Below the pieces are notes generated by a model. The model saw only the letters and a program-made list of their open reading frames with translations, had not been told where the DNA came from and searched no databases. Both the position numbers and the translations under genes were made by a program. A stretch of DNA of 64,000 nucleotides from Bryopsis sp. KO-2023 (lineage: Eukaryota > Chlorophyta > Ulvophyceae > Bryopsidales > Bryopsidaceae): contig BSYQ01000002.1 of the NCBI GenBank assembly GCA_030272585.1, positions 992,001 to 1,056,000 of the forward strand. Reading direction: 5' to 3'. Of the stretch, positions 22,550 to 34,265 are shown piece by piece (position 1 is the first letter of the stretch; each line of letters starts with the position of its first letter).

Positions 22550-25500
22550 TGTCCGAGTTACCAGGTTACTAGCGCTAGTTCTGAACTACTAGCGCTAGTA
22601 ACGATGTTCACCCCCCTCCACTTTCCGTTTCGAACTTCATATTTTTTTCCAAAATTTTGCACAGACCTTTCTTATGACTTGAATGTACTGGGAAATAACA
22701 TTGAGATGAAAATTCAAACATTAGATCCTAATGCACGTCTCCTATCTCCTTGTTAGGAATTTGTGTCGCAGAAACAGTGTTTTAAGTCTCTTCCACATTT
22801 TTCTTTCCACGACGCTTGGAATGTGAAGTTTAGACCTAATTTTTGGAGTGTGTTTTCAAAACACTGAAACACAATATGTGTCAAAAAATCAAGCAAAAAT
22901 AAAGTTTTTAAAGACTCCTAGTATCTCACTCATATGGAGGTAATTTTTGCTTGCTGCAGAATTGACTTGTCTACACCATTATGACCGGTAGCTGAAAATC
23001 TAGATTTTTCGAGCTCATGAAATTCATTGGAGGTGAATTCACACCTATCAAGGATTCTTAGGAAAAAATTCCGACTCCATTTGATGAAATGATCCTCTCG
23101 TAATGCTAATTCAAAGTTAGGGCATTTTGCCAGTTTTTTCCATAGTAAAAGTGATTGTCTCATATTTGGTTGCGATAGGAGCAGAGTGGCCTCAGGCACA
23201 ATGTAAATTGATGTTTGTTTGTTTGTTTGCCTCAGGCAACATCTAATTATTGATTTATTGATTGATAAGTAATGTACATCGCTTCGTAACGTTTGATCAT
23301 GTAAGGGTACAACAATACGATATTAGCTAAGCACCTGTTCCAGTGGCTGGGGCCGTAAGAGCACCCTCTCTGAGGGGCGAGTGGCCCCTCAGACAATATG
23401 TAAGTATTGTTGCTGTTGTTGTTTTTAAGAGCACCCTCTCCGTTTCGTCTCTCGTCCGCTACTACTACACTCTTCCTCTCTCTATTTCTGACGCAACTGT
23501 GGATGGAAATTCGGCCTAAGTTATAGAAAATCACAGTTTCCGATTGAATGACGAGGTGGATATTCTTGCTGTCGCTTTTGGGCAAGAGTGGGCGAAGCAA
23601 ACCTATGGACGACATTGGAAAACGTCGAGGGTTCATGGGATCGTTGTCAAGGTCGTGGTTAATGGAAAAGTGACCGTGAAATGGGATGGTGACCCCGTGA
23701 TGGAGAGTGATCACGAGCCTGGAGCTCTTCGCGTTGTTAAGGCGGTTACTCTTCAAGGTCGAGGTTGGCGTAGGGGAAGCTCAAGTACGCATGCAAATCG
23801 TGAAAATGAAGAACCATTAGAAGAGGGTGTGTGGGAGGTTTTTGAGGAAGAAATTCTGGACGAAAATGAGGGTACAAATGATACGAATGGTCAAAGTTCA
23901 TTCGATGACCTGTTGGGGAAAATTCAATGGAGAAAGGAGTCATATCCTTCGCCGTTTGATCTCAGAACGATCCTCGACAATAGGACTCCAACTTTGCAGT
24001 TGTCGGAGTACCAAACTGCCAGCCCATTAGGATTTTTTTTACATTTTGCGCCGACAAAATATTTTGATGGGCTCGCGAGAAGAATGACGGAAGTGGGTCA
24101 GGCTCGGGGATTTAAATGGCGTCGTGGCGACTGGATTGTTTCGCGCGGCATCTTTTATCGCTGGGTTGGGGTTTGGAAAGTTATGGCTTTGTACCCCATG
24201 CATTCGAAGCACAAGTATTGGCAAAATACTTCCGAGAAAGGTCCGGTGGTTTGTAATTTGCAGGAGTGGATGTCACGAAATGAATTCTACAAACTCAATT
24301 CGTGTCTGTCGCTACTTTCGGGGGGAAAGAAGGATGACCCGCTTGATGACGTTAGACCCTTCTGGGACGCATTAAATGAGGCCTTGCAACATGGGATTAC
24401 ACCGGGGACGTACATCACCGCGGATGAAAGCATGGTTAGGTGGACTGGACGATCCATGCCTGGGATGATGTACATCCCAAGAAAACCTCGACCTTTGGGG
24501 TTGGAGCTGAAAGTATTGTGCTGCTCGATTTCCAAATGTGTTTTGCGTTTGGAAGTTCAAGAAGGGAAGGAAGAAATGGGAAAAAAAGAGTTTGCCAATA
24601 GATACAAAGCTACGGTTGCCGGAACACTTCGATTGACCAAGCATTATCATGGATCACACAGGGTTTTGATTGCTGACTCTTGGTTCGGGTCAGTGAGGAG
24701 TTGTGCTGCTTTGCTTGATCACGGATTATATTCAATCTTGAATGTGAAAATGGGGCATTCTTTTTTCCCTAAAACGGATTTACTCGAAGATATGAATGGG
24801 CGGAAAGGTGCATCGGTTTCTTTTCGGGCAAAATGGAAGGGGTTGCCTTTGTTGGCAGTAGGTTGGCACCACCTGCAGCCAATGTTGATGGTCGCATCTG
24901 CAAGCACTGCAAGAATTGTGGAGGGCAGAGTGTCGCACAAGATTGAACGGTACAGAAGTGGTGAGGAAAGAAGATTGGAAGTTATTCAATCATTGCCCGA
25001 GGTGCACCTTACTTACAAGGGAAAAATGCAAGCTGTGGATGTTTTGAATCACCACAGGCAAGGTGGGCTTTTTGAAGGTTTGATACCCTTGGAAGACATT
25101 TGGAGAACGGATGATTGGCGAATTCGACACTTTTCTGGTGGGCTCGATTTCATTTTTACCCAAGTGACGCTTGCTTGGAAACAGTGGAGGGATTCTGAGG
25201 TGAAGCCGAATGCTTTGCACCATGAACTCGCGATGGAGCTACTTGAAAATCCTTGGTGGGATGAAGCTCGAACATCGAGACGATCATCACTTCATGATGA
25301 TGATGCTTTGGATCAATTGAATGAGGAATCCAATGAGACGATTTTTGATGATCATTGGCTCGTTTCCGCCGGGAATCAATTGGCATGTGAATTCTGCCAC
25401 AAAAGGACAAGTTTTGTTTGTGGTGGGTGTCATGGGCAGCACAGGTTGTGCTCCCCAACGTCCGGCAAATCGGTTTGTTTTTCCAAGCATGTCCAAGGAG

Positions 25501-26119
25501 TCACTCCACCACCTCGAGAAAAGAAAGGACAACGGCGACAAAATTCTCTTGTTGGAACCCCTCCAAAAAAATGGAAGAGATGAGGCTGTGCATAAATTGA
25601 GATGTAATTTACTTTTTTTTCACATCTTGGATTGTTTAAATGATGTCTTACCATTTTTGTAATGAAATGCACAAGTTCTCGTTCATATACAATCCGTTTA
25701 GAACAAATGTGGAAAAAACTGGCAAAAACTGGCAAAATGCCCCGACTTTGGATTAGCATTACGAGAAGATATTTGCATCAAATGGGGTCGGAATTTTTTC
25801 CTAAGAATCCTTGATAGGTGTGAATTCACCCCCAATGCATCTCATGAGCTCAAAAAATCTAGTTTTTCAGCTATCGGCCATAATGTTGTACACAAGACAA
25901 TTCTGCAGAAAAGCTAAAATTACCTCCATATGAGTGAGATACTAGGAGTCTTTAAAAACTTTATTTTTGCTTGATTTTTTGACACATATTGTGTTTCAGT
26001 GTTTTGAAAACACACTCCAAAAATTAGGTCTAAACTTCACATTCCAAGCGTCGTGGAAAGAAAAATGTGGAAGCAATTTTCACTACTAGCGCTAGTAGTG
26101 AAAACTGGTAACTCGGACA
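22550..26119 (+). mobile_element. piggyBac-like DNA transposon, 3,570 bp
   Basis: The termini TGTCCGAGTTACCAG and its complement CTGGTAACTCGGACA bound the element. Long subterminal inverted repeats follow (about 22795-23145 against about 25695-26072, clearly diverged). The left arm has roughly 180 extra bases between the tip and the matching part. The palindrome ACTAGCGCTAGT occurs twice in the left arm (22568 and 22588) and once in the right (26085). The transposase gene lies inside on the plus strand. The flanking 4-bp duplication is ATGG, not the TTAA usual for piggyBac. The element sits in the shared 5' region of two inverted F-box/WD40 genes. Confidence 0.85.
23544..25583 (+). CDS. piggyBac-like transposase (DDE_Tnp_1_7 type)
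   Basis: An open frame of 679 codons; position 23544 is TTG, so the real start is either an upstream spliced exon or a later ATG. Family marks of piggyBac transposases are visible: the first catalytic aspartate in TADESMVRWTGR followed by PRKPRPLGLELK, the second in VLIADSWFGSVRSC, the third in QAVDVLNHHRQGG. Near the C-terminus is a cysteine-rich zinc-binding domain (CEFCHKRTSFVCGGCHG, then further Cys). All three acidic positions seem present and the frame is unbroken, so the enzyme could be active. The protein would cut and paste the element it lies in. Confidence 0.88.
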   Translation: MNDEVDILAVAFGQEWAKQTYGRHWKTSRVHGIVVKVVVNGKVTVKWDGDPVMESDHEPGALRVVKAVTLQGRGWRRGSSSTHANRENEEPLEEGVWEVFEEEILDENEGTNDTNGQSSFDDLLGKIQWRKESYPSPFDLRTILDNRTPTLQLSEYQTASPLGFFLHFAPTKYFDGLARRMTEVGQARGFKWRRGDWIVSRGIFYRWVGVWKVMALYPMHSKHKYWQNTSEKGPVVCNLQEWMSRNEFYKLNSCLSLLSGGKKDDPLDDVRPFWDALNEALQHGITPGTYITADESMVRWTGRSMPGMMYIPRKPRPLGLELKVLCCSISKCVLRLEVQEGKEEMGKKEFANRYKATVAGTLRLTKHYHGSHRVLIADSWFGSVRSCAALLDHGLYSILNVKMGHSFFPKTDLLEDMNGRKGASVSFRAKWKGLPLLAVGWHHLQPMLMVASASTARIVEGRVSHKIERYRSGEERRLEVIQSLPEVHLTYKGKMQAVDVLNHHRQGGLFEGLIPLEDIWRTDDWRIRHFSGGLDFIFTQVTLAWKQWRDSEVKPNALHHELAMELLENPWWDEARTSRRSSLHDDDALDQLNEESNETIFDDHWLVSAGNQLACEFCHKRTSFVCGGCHGQHRLCSPTSGKSVCFSKHVQGVTPPPREKKGQRRQNSLVGTPPKKWKR

Positions 26120-26123
26120 ATGG
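26120..26123. repeat. Target-site duplication (right) of piggyBac-like element
   Basis: ATGG, matching 22546-22549. Confidence 0.65.
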
Positions 26124-26875
26124 AGCCCACGTGGCCTGATATAGAATGGGGCAGAGCAATCCGTGTGGAATCCAGGCTCCTGCGTTGAACACTGCAAATG
26201 TCCTAAGTATAATTGAACTCAAACGTACGGACTCTCTCCTGTTCCTAACGCATGACGCATTCTCTATCAGGTCAATTGGGCTGGTGATGTTTTCGAGTCG
26301 AATGTCTGACTGGGTGAGCACTTCCGTCGTACACAATACGAGAGCCGAACACGCCTCTCCCAGGGAAAAAAAATCTTGGGTCAGCGGCTTCCATTTCGAA
26401 AACGTTCGGCTCTTTTTTGTACCGCGGAGGAAAAAAAAAAGGTGCGGGTGTCTTTCAGCTTCTCTCGCTGTTTTTTCGTCGTTGTGTTATTTTCCTTTCC
26501 GCTGAGAGAAAAAGACGGCCCTATTTTCTATGGGTCTGCTGTTTCCTTCGAGTGCAAAAAAGAATCGTGTTGCTGGCTTGCCTAATACAAGAACGTCGGG
26601 GTTTTTTTGTTTTTTTTACTGGTTATCGGCTGTTGGGTCGTTCGTCGACCATTGCCGGAAAAAATGTCTTCCAAATTTTTAGCAATTTGATATGTTCAGA
26701 TTGGTATGGTTGTGGCTGTGATAAAGAATGTCTCAGGACAATTTGTTTGCCTTGTACTTGTTATAATTCAGCCACCTTCCCCCAGAAAAAACAAAAAAAA
26801 ACTCAGGGGCTGTTTAGACATTGTTGATGCAATGTGTTGTAGGTCACCTTCACTGATTCATTCCCAAGGGTGGCA

Positions 26876-27934
26876 ATGAACCAAGTTCCAATTATTGAGT
26901 GGGATCTGCCCTTGAATATCATAAAGGGAATTCTTGAGAAAACCTCGAAAAGGGATCTAGCCAGATCTCGCTCTGTAGCTTCCACATGGTGCCAAGCAAG
27001 CGGGGACCCCCGGCTGTCAGAAAAACTCCGGTGCGAGAAGTTATGGAGGTCGAAGGACGTTGTACCTGTTCCAACTCCTCCTTTCCTTGATGCAAAATTC
27101 ACATGTGCAACGAAGAAAGATGATCTTATCGCACTTGGTGGTGATTCTTTGTTGGTCCTTTCGAATACTCAAATTGGACGAGAAAGTCGCATCTTATTGA
27201 ATCATCACGATTGTGATATTTTTGCGGTGGGATTCGTCGACAAAATGTTGCTGAGTGGGGACGGCGACGGACGCCTTTGTGCTTGGGATGTTGATACATC
27301 CCATTCTTTGTTTCGAATGGATGCGCATTCTACCTCTGTTTTTGCAATCGAAGAGCTTAGAGAAGAGGTAGCGACGGCGGGCGGTGATCACCTTATTAAA
27401 CTTTGGGGAAAGGAGGATTGGGAGTGCAAAAACGTCTTGAATGGGCATCAAGACGAGGTATCAACATTGTCCTCCACCGATGATAAGAAGCGTTTGATTA
27501 GTGGCTCATGGGACAAAACAATCAGGATATGGAATGTTGTGGAAAGGACTTGCATTCACGTGTTGCATGGGAATTATCGGGGGGATTTTGAGGTTTCTCG
27601 AGTTTTCGGAGGCTTGATAGCAAGTGGAGCAGATGATCGAGTTATTCGTGTTTGGGATTTGAATAATGGGAGTGTGGTAAAAAAATTTCAAGGGGACTCA
27701 GATTTTCTTCCATGCATTGCGGTTGGTTGTGGTCGTCTCATATCGGGTTTTATTTATGGCGTCGTGAGTGTATGGGATATCGAACAAGGAGATTGCATTC
27801 GAAAGTTGGCCGTACCATCACGTGCATCGACTTCCATTGGGTCTCGTCATACGTTGATTGGGTTATGGTGTGACGACAAAATGATAATTGGGGTCACTGA
27901 TAATGGGGCTTGCTTGACGTGGGATTTTACATGA
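26876..27934 (+). CDS. F-box/WD40 protein 2
   Basis: A single coding exon of 352 residues from the ATG at 26876, eight bases after CCCAAG. The F-box is at about residues 6-50 (WDLPLNIIKGILEKTSKRDL). WD40 repeats follow, including LLSGDGDGRLCAWDV, KRLISGSWDKTIRIWNV and ASGADDRVIRVWDLNNG. It is the closest relative of the gene at 20943-21971 and faces away from it. Role inferred as SCF substrate receptor, partner of a SKP1 such as the one at 6964-8027. No frame damage was seen. Confidence 0.88.
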   Translation: MNQVPIIEWDLPLNIIKGILEKTSKRDLARSRSVASTWCQASGDPRLSEKLRCEKLWRSKDVVPVPTPPFLDAKFTCATKKDDLIALGGDSLLVLSNTQIGRESRILLNHHDCDIFAVGFVDKMLLSGDGDGRLCAWDVDTSHSLFRMDAHSTSVFAIEELREEVATAGGDHLIKLWGKEDWECKNVLNGHQDEVSTLSSTDDKKRLISGSWDKTIRIWNVVERTCIHVLHGNYRGDFEVSRVFGGLIASGADDRVIRVWDLNNGSVVKKFQGDSDFLPCIAVGCGRLISGFIYGVVSVWDIEQGDCIRKLAVPSRASTSIGSRHTLIGLWCDDKMIIGVTDNGACLTWDFT

Positions 27935-28734
27935 ACGGAGGCATGTTCTTGAACCATTAATGGTGGTTGTAGAAAAGGTTAGAGGAAGAAGGGATGGGCG
28001 GTGAATTAAATGGGCTTTCGTGAGAATTCACAGGCAGTACAAGAAGTTTAGTGGATTGGCAAAGTATAGTGGGTTGTTGGAGGACAGGCAGTACTTGGAA
28101 AGAAAAAGGATAAATTGTTGTGGAGAAACGATATGATTAGTTCTTGCAAGTTCCTTTTTGGCAAAGCCCAAGTATGTTTTCTTGTGTGTCCCACCCAACT
28201 ATTCTCAAAGAATCGAGTCCAGCAAGATTATTGTTAAAGTGGCTTTCTACATTTTTGGATAATCAGGAAGGGAAGAATAAAATCTTTTTTTGGGGAGGTT
28301 GGGTGTCCTTGGGCTGTGGGATATCGGGGTCATACGACGTTGTTGTAATTCTTGTAGTTCTTGTGGAGTTTAAAAAAACGGATAATTGAAATTGAGACAT
28401 GAGATCCGGTTTTATCGGATAGACATGGTCTTCATCTTGTGTTCAGCGTTGATGGTGCATATGTTTCAATAGGGCTATTTTGGTGCCTTTCGCAAAGTCC
28501 CCACTTCGATCCATGAAAAGTCAGAATTCCCTCTTAGGAAGATCTTCTCCAGTTATCGTCGCACCGCTGAGCCAGAGATGCTTTCTAGATAATTTCAGAG
28601 GTTGCATAAATGCATTTGTGGCACGAGTTAAACACGCTGTAACCGTAAAGATTAACGCCCAAACTGAACTGAACTGTCTGTCCACTATTCTGAATCCAAT
28701 CAGGCTCTCACTGATAACGGTTTGAAGTCCAAAA
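27935..28734. other. Downstream of F-box/WD40 gene 2
   Basis: No gene or clear repeat could be supported in this stretch. Confidence 0.3.
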
Positions 28735-28905
28735 TAACGCCCCCCCCCCAAAAAAAAAACAAACACAAAAAACCCTCATACTAGCACGCCAGGGCGCCGA
28801 AAATATTAAAACGACCTGAAAACCCCAAAATTGTTAAAGTACTACGTGTCCAGAAGGAATGCCCCCACGAAGTCGACTATTTGAAGAAACCCGTTCTTGT
28901 ACCGA
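28735..28905 (-). pseudogene. Decayed copy of the last exon of the gene at 9061-10092
   Basis: The minus strand retains IVDFVGAF in place of IVDFVDAF of the gene at 9 kb. It has the same context, including an adjacent C-run/A-run (28739-28760), but a stop and several differences. Only the 3' end of the gene was copied. Confidence 0.55.
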
Positions 28906-29148
28906 AATGAGTCGATGTTTCGGAACGTCCAGCCCTGGTTTCTCGAAAACTATCAGAAGCTGCCAACCTCGCAGGACCTCGTCCCTCAATCCCCTAGGAG
29001 GACCTCTCGCTGTTTGTTTCGCTTGGAAGTGAGGCCCTGGCCATTTTCACAGCACATAGGAACAGAACGTTCGAGCAGGTGCCCAGATCGAAACCACCGG
29101 TGGAAACTCAAGGTCGGTCAAGTTTTGTCAGCTGGTGCGTGCGCCGCC

Positions 29149-29590
29149 ATGTCGAAAATGATTGGGATCGCTGTCTTGATCCTCATGGCTTCGACACGGG
29201 GAGTGGTTTCGAGGCCAAGAGTTCTGACGACAGGTACACGAGCGCACAAAGGAGCCTGTTTTCCAACGCTGCTCTTAGTTTCGGGTAAAACCCAGCTGCG
29301 CTTCACTAAATTCCAGGCAATATGATTTCGCAACCATTGTCGAGAAGTCTCGGAATCATGCAACCTGGTTTCGCTTGATGGGAGGCTTTGGTTCAGTGTT
29401 GAAGAACAACGCCGAACAAAGCATGAATATGAAAAGATGGTGCTCTGCAGGTCAGAAGGATTGGTGCAAAGCTTGCTCTGCGGCTTGGGATGGTTGCCTC
29501 GACTATGTTTTCTCATGCCAGGAGGGAGGCGGGCACCTGTGGTTGCCTGTGCAAGGGGACCAATTTGCGTGTTGTTGCAGATTCTCGTAA
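29149..29590 (+). CDS. Secreted cysteine-rich peptide 1
   Basis: Two exons, 29149-29233 and 29451-29590, joined in phase 1 (GTACAC donor, TGCAG acceptor), giving 74 residues. Exon 1 is exactly 85 nt and encodes a signal peptide (MSKMIGIAVLILMASTRGVV) ending SRP. The mature part has DWCKACSAAWDGC, FSC and a terminal CCC cluster, seven cysteines in all. The ATG sits in a strong context (GCGCCGCCATG). Two further genes (35312-35977 minus, 58385-58911 plus) share the exon-1 length, signal-peptide pattern and upstream sequence, so this is a real family. The function is unknown; a secreted disulfide-bonded peptide is inferred. Confidence 0.78.
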
Positions 29591-29869
29591 CCAAGCACAC
29601 GAGGAGGGTTTTTCTTTGTTATTGTTGGCAAAGGAGGAGAGAAAAAAGCAATCTTGACCGCTCTCGACTCGCCAAGGGAAAAAAAGACCAGGGTTTTGAT
29701 AAGAAAAAGAAAAGGGTGGAGATGGACCTGAACTCCCTTTTTTTCCATGAGAAGAAGTTTTCTTGAATCGTACTTTTTTTGGGGGGGGGGGGGGGCGGCA
29801 GGTCATTCGCTTTACACAAATTCTGCTTTTTTCTTTCTACTTTTTGTCCCACTTTGTCCAGTTTCTAAT

Positions 29870-30424
29870 TTGGAATGTCCAAGACTGTGCTGTGTTTGTA
29901 TGCGCGCATGCTTTGCCCTCTATAGAGCCAGAACTTATATATAGTCTTCAAACCACTCAGCAAAGCGAGAAAAAGCGTGACTTTCTGAAACTGACCCAAA
30001 ACCCAATTTCACCGCAGGGAGAAAAGAGAGTGACCTTCCAAAACCCAGTAAAAACAACGATCTGAATCTCACAGGAAAAGGGGAAAGAGAGTGACCACCT
30101 AAATCTCATTTACTAAGCCCCATTCTGAGAGAAGAAGGAAAGAGTGAGCTTCTCATCATGGGGACTTCCTTTTCTTTTTTGGATACATAAAAACATCCTG
30201 GGATGAACCCCACAACCAAGACCATCGTACAATAACAATAAAGTAAAAATGAAGCTCCAAACAACAGAAAAATAAAAAAATGTCCTCTCCAAGTAACACA
30301 TATTTTTTGCAAATCTCCACACCAATATCCGAAGTTTGGATTCCAAACCAAAGATATCAAACCAAGAATTGAAGACTGGAATGCGGAACAGAAAGCGGCA
30401 AAAGAGGGCAACGAACTAGCTAGA
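29870..30424. other. No gene seen
   Basis: Low-complexity stretches and short unsupported frames only. Confidence 0.3.
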
Positions 30425-30652
30425 TCATGTGCTCGTCGAATCAAAATTGCGGCGGGGGCTCCCGAGCGACATCAAAAGGTTTCTGAGGCTGGGGCAGTTC
30501 CCCGGGCGTTCTTCCAAACGGGGGTCGCTTGCTTGCTGCCATGTGGATGCTACACAGCGAGACCTAGCTACATCCCTTGCCGAGGTTTTCTCAAGAATGC
30601 CCTTTATGATATTCAAGGGCAGATCCCACTCCATGGCTGGAACTTGGTTCAT
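30425..30652 (-). pseudogene. Truncated F-box gene, WD40 part missing
   Basis: From an ATG at 30652 the minus strand encodes the F-box of the local family (MNQVPAMEWDLPLNIIKGIL, then TSARDVARSRCVASTWQQAS). It then leaves homology after about 50 residues and stops, with no WD40 repeats downstream. The upstream region is also copied (30655-31480). An isolated F-box could still bind SKP1, but a truncated duplicate is more likely. Confidence 0.75.
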
Positions 30653-30654
30653 TG

Positions 30655-31480
30655 GAATCCCTTGGGAATCAATCGGTGAAGAAGACCTACAACACATTAT
30701 ATCAACAATGTATAATGAACCAGCCCCCAAAGTCAGGATAGCTCTTTCTGGAACAGAACAAGTACAGAGCAATCGATTCTCCTGAAACATTCTTCAATCA
30801 CCACAGCCAGTCCAACAGGACCTTATCGAATCACTTGAAAACTATGAAAACCCCTTTTTCACAACTGATCGACGAACGACCACACAGCCGATGATCGGAA
30901 GGAAAAAAAACAGCCGACGTTTAGTCTGAAGCAAGTCAGCAACACGATATCTTTTTCGACCTCGAAGGAAACAGCAGACCGACAGAAGAAAAAGGACTGT
31001 CTTTTTCTCTCAGCGAAAAGGTGAAAAACAGAAACAGAAAAATGAGCGACAGAAGTTGAAACCCACGCACACCTTTTTTTTCCTTCGCGGGACGGAAAAA
31101 GCCGAACGTTTCGAAAAATAAAAAGCGTTGTGGTCCAGCAGCTCGCACCCACACAGAGAATCCACGTAGCCAGCAAACGTTGCGAAAAGATAAGAAATTA
31201 TCCTGCACACAACACAGCACAAACCCTGCCCCCCAATCTTTTAAGGGAAGAGACGACGGAGACCAGTAAGCGACTTCCAAGGGGAGCTGGACGTCCAAGG
31301 ATCTCGTTCCCGAAAAGAACGTGATAATGATCCCAAAAAAGCAAAAGCCCATCGATCGCTTTTTCACAGCGCAGCGGGAGGCTCCCGCCGGGAGCGTTCG
31401 ATTCAGATCTGGCCAGTGGTCTCACCCTCGGGGGGGGGTTGGGGTGAGAAGTGGAAACATTTGGGGTCCAGTCGGACAGG
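30655..31480 (-). repeat. Copy of the F-box gene 5' region
   Basis: Read on the minus strand this matches the regions before F-box genes 1-4 (22130-22540 minus, 26290-26870 plus, 36430-37090 plus, 50390-51050 plus). Shared blocks include GAAAAACGTTCGGCTTTTT-like and TTTTCGCTGAGAGAAAAAG-like stretches and a GGTCTGCTGTTTCC-like block. Confidence 0.6.
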
Positions 31481-33854
31481 GAACTGGGACACACTGGGGA
31501 GGGGAAAGACAGGATAAAAACAACATTGTAATTAGTTGATGATGGGTCTCTTTTGCTGAGCGATGTAATTATATATTGATTGATTGTAATGAGTTAGGGT
31601 TGTGAACTCCACACCTGCTGTCTGTCAAAAAAACTCGGTCGCAGTTGTTTGTGCTGACGTCGTGAAGCAATAGATCTGCTGAAAGTCTAAAAAATCACCT
31701 TGAAATAGTAAGGAGCAATAGAAGCCCCCTTAATGGCCTCTTTTTGCTGTAGTTAGTTGATTAATTGAAAATAAAAGCCTCCTGGGTGATGAAAGAATGG
31801 ATAGGGCCCTGCACGACTGTACAACCTTCAACCTCATATTTTTTAGTCACCACCAACCGTGTATATTGCCAAACAAGTGCCTGCGAAGGTGATTTCGGGC
31901 TCGTGGAAATCTCTGTTAGTTCCTGAATGGATGGAATCGCTCTTTTCCGTTCGGGGATATTGCAGACAAGTCAACAGCTCACAGATGAGTCAAAGCAAAG
32001 CCCTGAAAACTATCCTTGATCAATCAATCAATCAATGATGACATGTTGCCTAACTATCCCTGATACTGAAACAAGACTCAAGGGGGCCACAGGATATCTG
32101 CATTTCCCCAATAAATGTTTTGAGCAACATCCAACGAGTTGTTGCTGCTGTGCGATTGAATGAACGGTTAAATGAATTGGTCCTTGAAAGTTGCTTTTTA
32201 CCAAAGCAAAATTCGGTCAAGAATCTCCCAGCCTCAGAAAACTGATTTATCATCTCAACATCAGATCAAGAACCAAAAAAAAAATCAAAAAAAAAATCAA
32301 TTTTTCATCATCGGCTTGATAACTTACGATTGCTTCTGACGAAAGGAACTCGGCCAAGAAAAACTCAACGAAATTCGATTCAATTGAAACCTGAAGCCAC
32401 TGTTGGTGCAAAGTGAACAAAAGAACGAATCAAAGATAAATAGAGATGTTCCAATAATACTGAAATAACCTAAATTTTGTATTTGCAATGACCCACCACC
32501 AATTGGCGTACCAACCAGGCAAGAATATTACAAGACATGCCAGGCCAGAGTCTCAACGTCTGACCAGGATGGACTGGATCAATGACGCCCACACCTGAAG
32601 GATGCCTACAGCATCGGGGGAATACAACAAAACACACAGTTTACACTGCCCCAGGCCAGTTCCGGGTAGATTTTTGAAAGGCAGAACCAATCGGTAACCG
32701 ACAGTCCAGATTCAGGGACCAATAATAACCGCCAAATACGGCGCCGCCAGAAAAATCAACCGCCACGCCCAACGGAATTATTTGGACGGAGGAGACGACG
32801 GATATCGAGATTCACAAGGGCACCACAGCTTCGTTTGAAGTGACCTCCGCTAATGGCTCGTTCGAACAAAATACCAAACCGCCCCTTGTTGGAGAAAACA
32901 GGAGCGATCTCTCTGTGGGCAAAAATAGAAATTTTTAAGAAAGAATCGTTTCAATCAGAATTGTTTTTTTTTGGTGTGAAGAGAACAAAATGGGCCTGTG
33001 CAGAAGATAATAAGGAAGGGGCTGTGCAAAGGATAATAAGGGAATTCTGGTGGCACAGGCGATTCTGCCCCAGGATCAGCACCTGGTTCCTTTCCGGTTT
33101 GCGGCGGCATGATTGGAAAGTATCTGCGTCGTCAGACCCACTGCCATGGAGTGAAAAGTCTGACTAGGGTGGACTAGATCAACAGGTGCCCACCCCCAGG
33201 AAGAGGCCTGGACCCTTACGCCAGCCCCACAAGGACAACCTGTCGCGACAAAAACGAAACGTTATAAAGCAGACCATGGTTGACATCCATGTCGCAACTC
33301 CAAAAAAATAATAGACAGGCATCAACGCTTCTCATCTGAACAAACTCGGCAAAAGGTTGCCAACACCAGCACACAACCACCATTTCTCAACAACGCACTT
33401 AGAATACTTTTCACTGACAGGTAGCCTACCTGGATTCAGCAACACACTCTCGACGAAAAAAAGTATCTGAACGCGCACCTTGACTGGTGCAACCTCACGT
33501 TGGCTCAAAAATACGCCCCGGGGGTCAAACAATCAAGCGTTTCCAGAACAGCACGTTGCGCTGGATCAACTCCACTTCGTGGTTAGCTATGGAGGTATCT
33601 GAGTCAACCTCAACTGAGTACTTCCCTGCAACAAGAAAAAGAACTTACAAGCCGCCATGAAAGATCGAACGTGATTAGTAGGGAAAGCAGGCGACTAACC
33701 TGGTGGACGCGGACGCCACGGCAATGACAACGATCCAAGCGAGCATTGGGAAACCCAGGCCGTTTCGCAAGATAAACAGGCTAGAAACAAAAGAAACGTT
33801 GTCAGTGAGTGGCTGAGAAGTGCAGGGGTGGTGGAATACAAGCGCCGCCAATGT

Positions 33855-34265
33855 TTATGTAGGGAGGCGCCACATCCAAAAAGCGTCCACAATGCCCAAT
33901 TCGGCGCCTTTCTTGATACGATCTGGACCTTTTCCCGTGAATCTGCAAGATGGGGCATTGTCGAGCGGAAAGCACATCTCCGGCTGTCCTCCAACGGGAC
34001 TGACATCCAACCCTGCCCCGCCCTGATCGATCTTGTTGATGAGAAACTGAAGTTCAAAGAACCATCCAGTCATTGGATCAGTTGAATAAAACAATGTCTC
34101 CTCAATAGAAGAAGAGCTATCTGCACCGCTTTGTGGGAACAAAAAATCGGGCTTCACACAACACCCAGCCAGAAAAATCGGGCTCATTTTCTGTGTCTGC
34201 TGCTTTTTTGGTTTGTCGTTAGGTCTGGCAAAACGAATAGCGGCTGAAACAAAAGATTGCTGCAC
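33855..34265 (-). CDS. Duplicated hypothetical frame
   Basis: A frame encoding LFYSTDPMTGWFFELQFLIN and PSCRFTGKGPDRIKKGAELG is preserved in both duplication arms (second copy 45972-46463). Many of the differences change residues and the neighbouring block has a stop in one arm. It may be an old exon or chance. No family recognised. Confidence 0.25.
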   Translation of the reverse strand: MQQSFVSAAIRFARPNDKPKKQQTQKMSPIFLAGCCVKPDFLFPQSGADSSSSIEETLFYSTDPMTGWFFELQFLINKIDQGGAGLDVSPVGGQPEMCFPLDNAPSCRFTGKGPDRIKKGAELGIVDAFWMWRLPT

